Shown here one piece after another: positions 1 through 5,749 of a stretch of DNA of 5,749 nt. The notes under the pieces are model-generated. The model had not been told where the DNA came from and did no database searches. It saw nothing but the letters and a program-made list of their open reading frames with translations. Every line of letters starts with the position of its first letter. The stretch's first letter is position 1. The stretch is taken from the NCBI GenBank assembly GCA_025929595.1, contig JAICQA010000186.1:1-5749 (forward strand), given 5' to 3'. A program made the position numbers and the translations under genes. Source of the stretch: Xanthobacteraceae bacterium. Lineage in GTDB: Bacteria > Pseudomonadota > Alphaproteobacteria > Rhizobiales > Xanthobacteraceae.

Positions 1-534
1 ATCGTATCGTGGCTGTTTGTGCGCGCGTCACCCTATTCGGTCGACAACGTCTTCCGCTCGCTGCAATTCGTGTCGGCGTCGATGTATTCTCTCGGCCATG
101 GCGGCAACGATGCGCAGAAGACCATGGGCATTATTGCCGTGCTGCTCTACTCGCAAGGGATGCTGGGGTCGGAATTCTACGTGCCGTTCTGGGTGGTGAT
201 CACCTGCCAGGCGGCGATGGGGCTCGGCACGCTGTTCGGCGGCTGGCGCATCGTGAAGACGATGGGCTCGAAGATCACGCGGCTGACGCCGGTGCAGGGC
301 TTCTGTGCGGAGACGGGCGGGGCCTTCATGCTGTTCGCTGCGACCTCGCTCGGTATTCCGGTTTCGACGACGCACACGATCACCGGCTGCATCATCGGCG
401 TGGGGGCGGCGAAAAAGGTTTCGGCGGTGCGATGGGGGGTGGCTCATAGCATCGTGATCGCCTGGATCATCACAATCCCGGCCTCGGCGCTGATCGCCGC
501 ATTCAGTTATTATGCGGTGGGGCTGTTCGGCTGA
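1..534 (+). CDS. pit: PiT-family inorganic phosphate transporter, C-terminal part (5' truncated by window)
   Basis: This is an inner-membrane phosphate permease of the PiT (Pho-4) family, which imports phosphate, usually as a metal-phosphate complex, driven by the proton gradient. The frame is open from base 1 and shows 177 residues before TGA at 532-534; the start lies outside the window. Visible residues 34-43 read GGNDAQKTMG, the conserved PiT signature with the key Asn-Asp pair. The second-repeat features follow: GGWRIVKTMGSKIT (about 80-93), a Pro-Val-Gln-Gly-Phe segment (96-100) and the STTHT motif at 122-126. Hydrophobic stretches at about 44-56, 62-80, 106-120, 125-137 and 148-175 fit the last membrane helices. 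The C-terminus (GLFG) looks intact. A small DUF6494-type gene follows at once and is probably co-transcribed. The family assignment is firm; transport specificity is inferred from the family. Confidence 0.93.
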   Translation: MVSWLFVRASPYSVDNVFRSLQFVSASMYSLGHGGNDAQKTMGIIAVLLYSQGMLGSEFYVPFWVVITCQAAMGLGTLFGGWRIVKTMGSKITRLTPVQGFCAETGGAFMLFAATSLGIPVSTTHTITGCIIGVGAAKKVSAVRWGVAHSIVIAWIITIPASALIAAFSYYAVGLFG

Positions 535-545
535 AGGAGAACGCG

Positions 546-752
546 ATGAATGAGGACGTCTTCAATACGAGCATTCGCAAGTTTCTGAAGGTGGTCGGCG
601 TAACCTCGCAGCGCGAGATCGAAAAGGCAGTGCGCGCGGCAATCGAGTCCGGACAGCTCAAAGGTAGCGAGTCGTTGCCGGCGAAAGTGACGCTGTCGGT
701 GGGGAAAGTGAACCTGACTTATGAAATCGACGGGTCGATCGAGTTAAATTGA
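546..752 (+). CDS. DUF6494-type small protein of unknown function
   Basis: This is a 68-residue soluble protein with no signal peptide or membrane helix. The N-terminal half (MNEDVFNTSIRKFLKVVGVT, then SQREIEKAVR) looks helical, and the C-terminal half (about 44-68, alternating KVTLSVGKVNLTYEIDG) looks like beta strands ending in an acidic tail. The pattern MNED-x6-RKFLK-x2-GVTSQREIE matches what I recall of the DUF6494 family, whose function is unknown. The ATG at 546 is chosen because a strong Shine-Dalgarno, AAGGAGA at 534-540, sits 5 bases upstream. That site overlaps the last base of the phosphate transporter stop codon, so translational coupling is likely. The context suggests, but does not show, a role linked to phosphate uptake. 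The gene is real with high confidence; the family name is from memory. Confidence 0.85.
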   Translation: MNEDVFNTSIRKFLKVVGVTSQREIEKAVRAAIESGQLKGSESLPAKVTLSVGKVNLTYEIDGSIELN

Positions 753-766
753 CGAGCGGGCCTTCA

Positions 767-786
767 CGGTTCCAAAATTGGAACCG
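767..786. repeat. 9-bp inverted repeat with 2-base centre
   Basis: CGGTTCCAA at 767-775 is exactly inverted as TTGGAACCG at 778-786, with AA between. It lies 14 bases after the DUF6494 stop. As RNA it would give a stem of about 7 bp with an A/U-rich loop, but no T-run follows on either strand, so it is not a standard intrinsic terminator. Its right arm contains the GGAAC of the promoter motif at 780-804, so it may instead be a protein-binding site or a processing hairpin. The symmetry is certain; the role is not known. Confidence 0.6.
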
Positions 787-804
787 GGAACCCGGCAGCG
801 CGTT
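780..804 (+). promoter_or_regulatory. EcfG-type general stress response promoter (GGAAC-N16-CGTT)
   Basis: GGAAC at 780-784 and CGTT at 801-804 are separated by exactly 16 bases. This matches the alphaproteobacterial EcfG/RpoE2/SigT consensus GGAAC-N16/17-CGTT used under general stress. Transcription would start at about 810-814 and run into the 53-residue membrane protein gene at 870. Orientation and spacing both fit. The call rests on motif match alone; a 9-base motif with fixed spacing in GC-rich DNA can arise by chance, but its place in a true intergenic gap supports it. Confidence 0.55.
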
Positions 805-813
805 GAGAAACCG

Positions 814-873
814 ATGCCGGACGCCGCGCGGCGCTTCCCGCCGCGGGCCGTGCAATATGGGGCGACGCAATGA
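814..873 (+). CDS. Possible 19-codon leader ORF overlapping the next gene by ATGA
   Basis: The frame from ATG at 814 reads MPDAARRFPPRAVQYGATQ and stops with TGA at 871-873. That stop overlaps the ATG (870-872) of the 53-residue membrane protein in the ATGA arrangement usual for translational coupling. The ATG lies at or within a few bases of the start site predicted from the EcfG-like promoter, so initiation would be nearly leaderless; only a weak GAG (805-807) lies upstream. The peptide has no recognisable family. It could equally be a chance reading of GC-rich leader DNA, so confidence is low. Confidence 0.25.
   Translation: MPDAARRFPPRAVQYGATQ
827..845 (+). other. GC-only hairpin in the leader of the small membrane protein gene
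   Basis: CGCGGCG (827-833) pairs with CGCCGCG (839-845) around the loop CTTCC, giving a 7-bp stem of G-C pairs only. It ends 13 bases before the GGGG (859-862) that is the likely ribosome binding site of the gene at 870. A stem this strong could affect translation or RNA stability, and ribosomes on the possible leader ORF (814-873) would melt it. No T-run follows, so it is not a terminator. The role is inferred only. Confidence 0.4.
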
Positions 874-1031
874 ACCTTCTGATCGGTATTCTCGTTACGT
901 TTCTTGTTGTTTTTCTGGTGCTCTATCTCGTCGACCGTTTGCCGCTCGACGGGCGCGCGAAGCAGATCGTGCGCATCATCGTGATCATCATCGGCATACT
1001 GGCGCTGTTGCGCTATCTCGCCGTCTTCTAG
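870..1031 (+). CDS. 53-residue two-helix membrane protein
   Basis: The 53-residue product starts MNLLIGILVTFLVVFLVLYL and ends ALLRYLAVF. It has two hydrophobic helices (about 2-21 and 33-49) joined by a short polar turn, VDRLPLDGRAKQ (21-32), which makes an inner-membrane hairpin. Length, the LPLD(G/A)R-type turn and the run IVRIIVIIIGIL resemble the small Thivi_2564-family membrane proteins as I recall them, whose function is unknown. The ATG at 870 has GGGG at 859-862 seven bases upstream. The EcfG-like promoter at 780-804 points to general stress control, which fits many short hydrophobic alphaproteobacterial proteins. The gene ends 3 bases before the convergent PilZ stop. Coding support is the long uninterrupted hydrophobic pattern; the family name is tentative. 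Confidence 0.72.
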   Translation: MNLLIGILVTFLVVFLVLYLVDRLPLDGRAKQIVRIIVIIIGILALLRYLAVF

Positions 1032-1034
1032 CGA

Positions 1035-1280
1035 TCAGGCGAACTGCACACCGATATGTTTGCCCTGCCGCCAGATCTGGCGGCAGGCGCGAGCTTCGTC
1101 CGTCATCGTGAAGACGAGCGAAAACTCGAGCGGCGTGTTGGCGTTGTCCGACAATTCCAGATACGCGCCGGCTTTCGACAAATTGCGGACCACGCAGTCG
1201 ACCCTTGGCCAATGCCGGTCAAATTCGATTCTGCCGCCCTTGAATGCGCGCATTCGCGACGTCTTTCGACGATCGAGCAT
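1035..1280 (-). CDS. Minimal PilZ-domain protein, probable c-di-GMP receptor
   Basis: This is an 81-residue cytosolic protein made of little more than one PilZ domain. PilZ domains bind cyclic di-GMP and pass the signal to motility, polysaccharide or other targets. Both binding motifs are visible: RxxxR as R5-KTS-R9 in MLDRRKTSR, and NxSxxG as NLSKAG at 33-38. The closing strand CRQIWRQGKHIGVQF (66-80) is typical of short alphaproteobacterial PilZ proteins. The ATG at 1280 is preferred over an in-frame GTG at 1313 because the strong Shine-Dalgarno GAAGGAGA (1288-1295) is 7 bases upstream of the ATG and would lie inside the longer reading. It lies 90 bases downstream of the copper ATPase on the same strand and convergent with the small membrane gene. 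Its output target cannot be told from this window. Confidence 0.85.
   Translation of the reverse strand: MLDRRKTSRMRAFKGGRIEFDRHWPRVDCVVRNLSKAGAYLELSDNANTPLEFSLVFTMTDEARACRQIWRQGKHIGVQFA
1064..1087. repeat. Perfect 24-bp palindrome inside the PilZ gene 3' end
   Basis: The 12 bases at 1064-1075 (CCTGCCGCCAGA) are exactly inverted at 1076-1087 (TCTGGCGGCAGG), centred on AGATCT with no spacer. It lies within the last 20 codons of the PilZ gene and about 30 bases past the stop of the convergent membrane protein. Part of it follows from two similar coding steps, CGC-CAG-ATC-TGG-CGG-CAG for RQIWRQ. No T-run follows on either strand. It could fold to limit read-through of the convergent transcripts, or be chance. 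Confidence 0.55.
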
Positions 1281-1287
1281 GTTGGCG

Positions 1288-1295
1288 TCTCCTTC
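1288..1295 (-). promoter_or_regulatory. Shine-Dalgarno that fixes the PilZ start
   Basis: On the - strand these bases read GAAGGAGA, a near-full match to the anti-Shine-Dalgarno, 7 bases from the ATG at 1280. It decides against the GTG start at 1313, which would place this site within coding sequence. Confidence 0.75.
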
Positions 1296-1329
1296 TCGCG
1301 TGCACTCTTGCACGGATACACGCGGCCCG

Positions 1330-1363
1330 CGCGCCGTTCCGGCCGTTAGGCTTAAACGGCGCG
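1330..1363 (-). terminator. Terminator-like inverted repeat after the copper ATPase gene
   Basis: CGCGCCGTT (1330-1338) and AACGGCGCG (1355-1363) form a 9-bp perfect inverted repeat with a 16-base loop. A smaller alternative stem uses GCCGTT (1342-1347) with the same right arm (AACGGC, 1355-1360) and a 7-base loop. The repeat starts 7 bases beyond the ATPase stop and lies before the PilZ ribosome binding site. There is no T-run, so intrinsic termination would be weak at best. I see no clear separate promoter for the PilZ gene here. Confidence 0.35.
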
Positions 1364-1370
1364 GTTAACG

Positions 1371-3707
<2,337 letters not shown>

Positions 3708-3727
3708 ATCTCACCGTCTCTTCCGTC

Positions 3728-3756
3728 TTGCGTCCGATACCCCTAGGGGGTATATA
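3728..3756 (+). promoter_or_regulatory. Candidate csoR promoter, giving a leaderless transcript
   Basis: TTGCGT (3728-3733) and TATATA (3751-3756) are 17 bases apart, the best sigma-70 spacing. The spacer holds the CsoR-type palindrome, so bound repressor would cover the promoter. A start 7 bases after the -10 falls at 3763, the A of the csoR ATG. There is no Shine-Dalgarno at normal distance (GGGGG at 3746-3750 is 12 bases away), which fits leaderless translation. The -35 match is only moderate (3 of 6). Confidence 0.45.
3737..3753. promoter_or_regulatory. CsoR-type operator in the divergent copA-csoR gap
   Basis: The sequence ATACCCCTAGGGGGTAT is a near-perfect palindrome with perfect core CCCCTAGGGG (3740-3749) and one extra G on the right. 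C-run/G-run palindromes of this form, flanked by TA, are the usual targets of CsoR-family repressors. It sits in the 55-bp gap between the divergent ATPase and csoR starts, so one site can control both. The call is strong from context and pattern; binding itself is inferred. Confidence 0.75.
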
Positions 3757-3779
3757 GACCTCATGCATGGACAAGCCAA
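3751..3779 (-). promoter_or_regulatory. Candidate copA promoter sharing the TATATA with csoR
   Basis: On the - strand TTGGCT (3779-3774) lies 17 bases before TATATA (3756-3751), which is self-complementary and is also the proposed csoR -10. The -35 match is 4 of 6 and falls within the first codons of csoR. Transcription would start near 3744, in the middle of the operator, leaving a leader of about 37 bases. The call is by inspection; no start site is known. Confidence 0.4.
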
Positions 3780-4038
3780 GACCTCGGTACTAAAGCGCCT
3801 TCAGCGCATCGAAGGGCAGGTGCGCGGATTGACGCGCATGGTCGAGGACGACCGCTACTGCATCGACATCGTGACGCAGGTGGCCGCAGTGCGGGCGGCG
3901 TTGCGCCGCGCGGAAGAGGAAATCCTGCGCGACCACGTCGCGCATTGCGTCGAAGACGCAATCAAATCCGGCAACCGCGCGGATCAACGAAAGAAAGTAG
4001 CCGAGCTGATGGACGTGTTCGGGCGGGCGGAACGGTAG
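3763..4038 (+). CDS. csoR: CsoR-family Cu(I)-sensing transcriptional repressor
   Basis: This is a 91-residue all-helical DNA-binding protein of the CsoR/RcnR/FrmR family, which acts as a tetramer and leaves its operator when metal binds. The family start KRLQRIEGQVRGLTRMVEDD (11-30) is clear. The copper ligands C-H-C are present at the right spacing: C33 (in RYC), H58 and C62 (HxxxC), matching the Cys36-His61-Cys65 set of Mycobacterium CsoR, and Y32 matches its neighbouring Tyr. C62, rather than His, argues against the nickel/cobalt sensor RcnR. ATG 3763 is the only methionine in the right place; the upstream frame extends into the copA start without family sequence. It is divergent from the copper ATPase across the palindrome at 3737-3753, so it probably represses both genes and is relieved by Cu(I). 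Confidence 0.92.
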   Translation: MHGQAKTSVLKRLQRIEGQVRGLTRMVEDDRYCIDIVTQVAAVRAALRRAEEEILRDHVAHCVEDAIKSGNRADQRKKVAELMDVFGRAER

Positions 4039-4039
4039 A

Positions 4040-4062
4040 GCCGCTTCGTTCAATGGAGCGGC
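4040..4062. other. Hairpin between the convergent csoR and cupin genes
   Basis: GCCGCTTC (4040-4047) pairs with GGAGCGGC (4055-4062) through eight pairs, one of them G-U, around a 7-base loop. It spans the 11-base gap between the csoR stop and the cupin stop and runs into the last cupin codons. The position suits a bidirectional terminator, but neither side carries a T-run, so the function is uncertain. Confidence 0.35.
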
Positions 4063-4583
4063 GGGAGAGTCAGACCGATCTCGGCATTTTCCTCCGGCGT
4101 TGCGTTCCAGTAGCCATAACGTTGCGCCGTGTCCTGGAAGTGCCGCAGCGTTTCCGGCGTGACAGGAGGAACCGCGGCGCCGGGCGTCAGAACATTGCCG
4201 ATCTCGAGGAAGAAGCGAGCCATCCGCGGGGTGCTGACGATATAGGAGACGGCGGAGACGCGTGTGCGATTGCGGAAGGCGTGGCGAGCGCCACCCGGCA
4301 CATGAAATACTCCGCCCGGTTCGATGCGGAGCCAGCGGCCGCCGTTTTCGGCATCCGCAAAGCCCTCCAGTTCACCTGCGATCATGAGGAAGGTTTCGGG
4401 ATCGGCATGGCTGTGCAGGGGCACGATTGCGTCCGGCGGGATCGTACCGAGCATGACGCAAATGCCGCCGTCGAGTTCCTCGGGCTGGCCCAGCAACTGG
4501 ATCGTCGGCCCCATCAGGTCGATTGCCGGCGAGTCTTGCGCGACGAGATAGGCGCTGCGTTCCTGCTGCACGGGCTGAACCAT
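4050..4583 (-). CDS. Single-domain cupin protein of unknown substrate
   Basis: This is a 177-residue cytosolic protein with one conserved cupin barrel. Motif 1 is complete, with H57, H59, E63 and G70 (HSHADPETFLMIAG). Motif 2 fits G(x5)PxGxxHxxxN exactly, with G90, P96, G98, H101 and N105. The four metal ligands H57, H59, E63 and H101 are therefore intact and would bind Fe, Mn or a similar ion, as in small dioxygenases, isomerases or ligand-binding cupins. The C-terminal 60 residues form a helical tail (VTPETLRHFQDTAQRYGYW). The ATG at 4583 has GAGGGG (4589-4594) five bases upstream; the open frame further upstream overlaps the methionine synthase gene and shows no cupin sequence. It lies 82 bases after that gene on the same strand, so co-transcription is likely. 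The substrate cannot be inferred. Confidence 0.85.
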   Translation of the reverse strand: MVQPVQQERSAYLVAQDSPAIDLMGPTIQLLGQPEELDGGICVMLGTIPPDAIVPLHSHADPETFLMIAGELEGFADAENGGRWLRIEPGGVFHVPGGARHAFRNRTRVSAVSYIVSTPRMARFFLEIGNVLTPGAAVPPVTPETLRHFQDTAQRYGYWNATPEENAEIGLTLPPLH

Positions 4584-4594
4584 GATTGCCCCTC

Positions 4595-4628
4595 GCGGCG
4601 GGTTCCGCCGCTTCCGGAAGGAAAGCGG
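4595..4628 (-). other. Two mutually exclusive hairpins between the methionine synthase and cupin genes
   Basis: GCGGCGG (4595-4601) can pair with CCGCCGC (4605-4611). CCGCTTCC (4608-4615) can pair with GGAAAGCGG (4620-4628), with one bulged A. The two stems share 4608-4611, so only one can form at a time. The first stem abuts the cupin ribosome binding site at 4589-4594. The layout could allow control of cupin translation or be a chance product of GC-rich DNA. No T-run is present. Confidence 0.3.
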
Positions 4629-4665
4629 TTTCAAGCCGAACGCGCGTCGGGGGCGGACGTTCCGG

Positions 4666-5685
4666 TCAACCGTTTTTCTTGCGTGCGAGTTCCGCGCCCT
4701 GCGCGAGCGCGCGCAGCTTGGCGTAGGCGATGTCGCGGCGCATCGGCGCCATGCCGCAATTCGTGCAGGCGACGATCTTTTCGGGCGCGACGTATTTCGT
4801 GGCGCCCGCGAGCAGGGCGGCCACTTCCTCCGGCGTCTCAATCTTGTCGCTTGCCACGTCGATCGCGCCCACCAGCACATCTTTGCCGTCCAAGAGCTTC
4901 ATCAGGCTCATCGGCACCCTGGAGTGCATGCATTCGAGCGACACCTGATCGATCTTGCTGCGTGCGATCGGCGGGAAGATTTCCTCATACTGGCGCCATT
5001 CGCCGCCGAGCGTTTCTTTCCAGTCGGTGTTGGCCTTGATGCCGTAGCCGTAGCAGATGTGGACGGCCGTCTTGCACTTCAGGCCTTCGGCTGCGCGGTG
5101 CAGCGCGTCGATGCCCCAGTCTTTTACTTCGCCCGTGTACACATTGAACGCAGGCTCGTCGAACTGCACGACATCCACACCGTCCGCCTCCAGCGCACGC
5201 GCTTCCTGATTCAGGAGTGAGGCGAAAGCCATTGCCATCTTCACCTTGTCGCCATAGTGGCGGTCGGCGATCGTGTCGATGATGGTCATGGGACCGGGGA
5301 GTGTGAATTTCAGCTTGCGCTTTGTATGCGCGCGCGCCGTGCGGGCTTCCATCTCGTGCACGCGGCCCTTGAGGCGCAATTCGCCGATCACCTGCGGGAC
5401 CATCGCCTTATAGCGGTCGGCACGGATTCCCATTTCAATCTTGTGCGCGAAGTCGATCCCTTCGACGCGTTCAAGGAATCCGTGCACGAAATGCTGCCGC
5501 GCCTGTTCTCCGTCGGTGACGATGTCGATGCCGGCGTCTTCCTGCTCCTTGACTGCGAGCAGTGTCGCGTCTGCCTTGGCAGCGACGAGATCGGCGCCTT
5601 CCTGCCGCCACGGCGCCCAGAGCTTGTTCGGCTCCGCGAGCCAGGACGGTTTCGGCAGGCTGCCGGCGACGGAAGTTGGAAACAT
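4666..5685 (-). CDS. Core-MetE methionine synthase, MesD-like (folate-independent type)
   Basis: This is a 339-residue cytosolic zinc methyltransferase with only the catalytic barrel of cobalamin-independent methionine synthase; full MetE has about 750 residues with an N-terminal duplicate domain. The zinc ligands are all present: H209 and C211 (AVHICYG), E251 (SLEC) and C310 (CTNCGM). Other family marks are AGSLPKP (7-13), DGEQARQHF (58-66), LPGPMT (129-134) and QFDEPAF (174-180). The blocks VHICYGYGIKANTDW and GEWRQYEE resemble, as I recall, the Acinetobacter-type MesD proteins, which make methionine from homocysteine without folate and need MesX and oxygen. The methyl donor here is thus uncertain. 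The ATG at 5685 has AGGGG (5693-5697) seven bases upstream. A cupin gene follows; MesX is not in view. The MetE-core family is certain; the MesD subfamily is probable. Confidence 0.85.
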   Translation of the reverse strand: MFPTSVAGSLPKPSWLAEPNKLWAPWRQEGADLVAAKADATLLAVKEQEDAGIDIVTDGEQARQHFVHGFLERVEGIDFAHKIEMGIRADRYKAMVPQVIGELRLKGRVHEMEARTARAHTKRKLKFTLPGPMTIIDTIADRHYGDKVKMAMAFASLLNQEARALEADGVDVVQFDEPAFNVYTGEVKDWGIDALHRAAEGLKCKTAVHICYGYGIKANTDWKETLGGEWRQYEEIFPPIARSKIDQVSLECMHSRVPMSLMKLLDGKDVLVGAIDVASDKIETPEEVAALLAGATKYVAPEKIVACTNCGMAPMRRDIAYAKLRALAQGAELARKKNG

Positions 5686-5698
5686 GCTGCTACCCCTG

Positions 5699-5735
5699 TG
5701 ATGCTTGCGGCATCATACGGGTTCGCAAGACGAAC
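5699..5735 (-). promoter_or_regulatory. Two small tandem hairpins in the methionine synthase leader
   Basis: TGATGC (5699-5704) pairs with GCATCA (5710-5715) around a 5-base loop. GTTCG (5721-5725) pairs with CGAAC (5731-5735), also around a 5-base loop. They lie just upstream of the ribosome binding site (5693-5697). No known SAM or cobalamin riboswitch pattern is recognisable, and the leader is cut by the window edge at 5749. Regulation by methionine is possible but not shown. Confidence 0.3.
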
Positions 5736-5749
5736 GCAGCCCATTTCTG

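Noticed and set aside
1281..1313. Longer PilZ start at GTG 1313
   Set aside because: It would put the strong GAAGGAGA site inside the coding region, and the added residues do not belong to the domain.
1319..1340. EcfG-type promoter for the PilZ gene (GGAAC on the - strand at 1340-1336)
   Set aside because: No CGTT is found 16-17 bases downstream, so the second half of the motif is missing.
3763..4038. RcnR (nickel/cobalt) or FrmR (formaldehyde) repressor in place of CsoR
   Set aside because: The C33-H58-C62 set is the copper ligand pattern, and the gene is divergent from a Cu-type ATPase with a CsoR-type operator.
4584..4880. N-terminal extension of the cupin frame up to 4880
   Set aside because: The extension lies over the 3' end of the synthase gene in another frame and has no cupin sequence; ATG 4583 has its own ribosome binding site.
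3945..5039. 364-codon + strand frame across the csoR end, cupin and synthase genes
   Set aside because: It overlaps three well-supported genes, two of them on the opposite strand; it is Arg-rich and has no conserved motif.
4582..5220. 212-codon + strand frame antisense to the methionine synthase
   Set aside because: The opposite strand encodes all four zinc ligands and the whole family pattern; this frame shows none.
5686..5749. SAM or cobalamin riboswitch before the methionine synthase
   Set aside because: Only 64 bases are visible, and neither the conserved SAM-II/SAM-I core nor a B12 box is recognisable.

Overview
The window is GC-rich, densely coding and reads as ordinary chromosome from an alphaproteobacterium, most likely Hyphomicrobiales (Rhizobiales). 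I base this on the style of the short PilZ protein, a DUF6494-type small protein next to a PiT transporter, and a GGAAC-N16-CGTT promoter motif typical of the alphaproteobacterial general stress sigma factor EcfG. No mobile element, CRISPR array, tRNA or rRNA is visible.

Left part (1-1031, + strand). The C-terminal 177 residues of a PiT-family inorganic phosphate transporter enter from outside the window. A 68-residue DUF6494-type protein follows, with its ribosome binding site overlapping the transporter stop codon. A 117-base gap then holds a 9-bp inverted repeat, an EcfG-like promoter and a possible 19-codon leader ORF. This ORF overlaps the start of a 53-residue two-helix membrane protein by ATGA.

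Middle (1035-4038). A minimal PilZ protein (c-di-GMP receptor type) lies on the - strand, tail to tail with the small membrane gene with 3 bases between them. Upstream of it is a large - strand Cu(I)/Ag(I) export ATPase, CopA-type, whose N-terminus carries a His-rich tail, a YHS domain and a heavy-metal-binding domain in place of HMA domains. A CsoR-family copper-sensing repressor is divergent from it across a 55-bp gap. That gap carries a CCCCTAGGGG palindrome and a TATATA that could serve as -10 on both strands. This is a self-contained copper switch: CsoR represses both genes, Cu(I) releases it, and CopA exports the metal.

Right part (4050-5749, - strand). A 339-residue core-MetE methionine synthase, closest in my recollection to the folate-independent MesD type, is followed after 82 bases by a 177-residue single-domain cupin; they probably form one transcription unit. 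The leader before the synthase has two small hairpins. MesX (DUF1852), the known partner of MesD, is not in the window.

No clearly new system is seen. The points most worth a second look are the shared -10 copper switch, the stress-type promoter with its leader ORF before the 53-residue protein, and the MesD-like synthase paired with a cupin instead of MesX.
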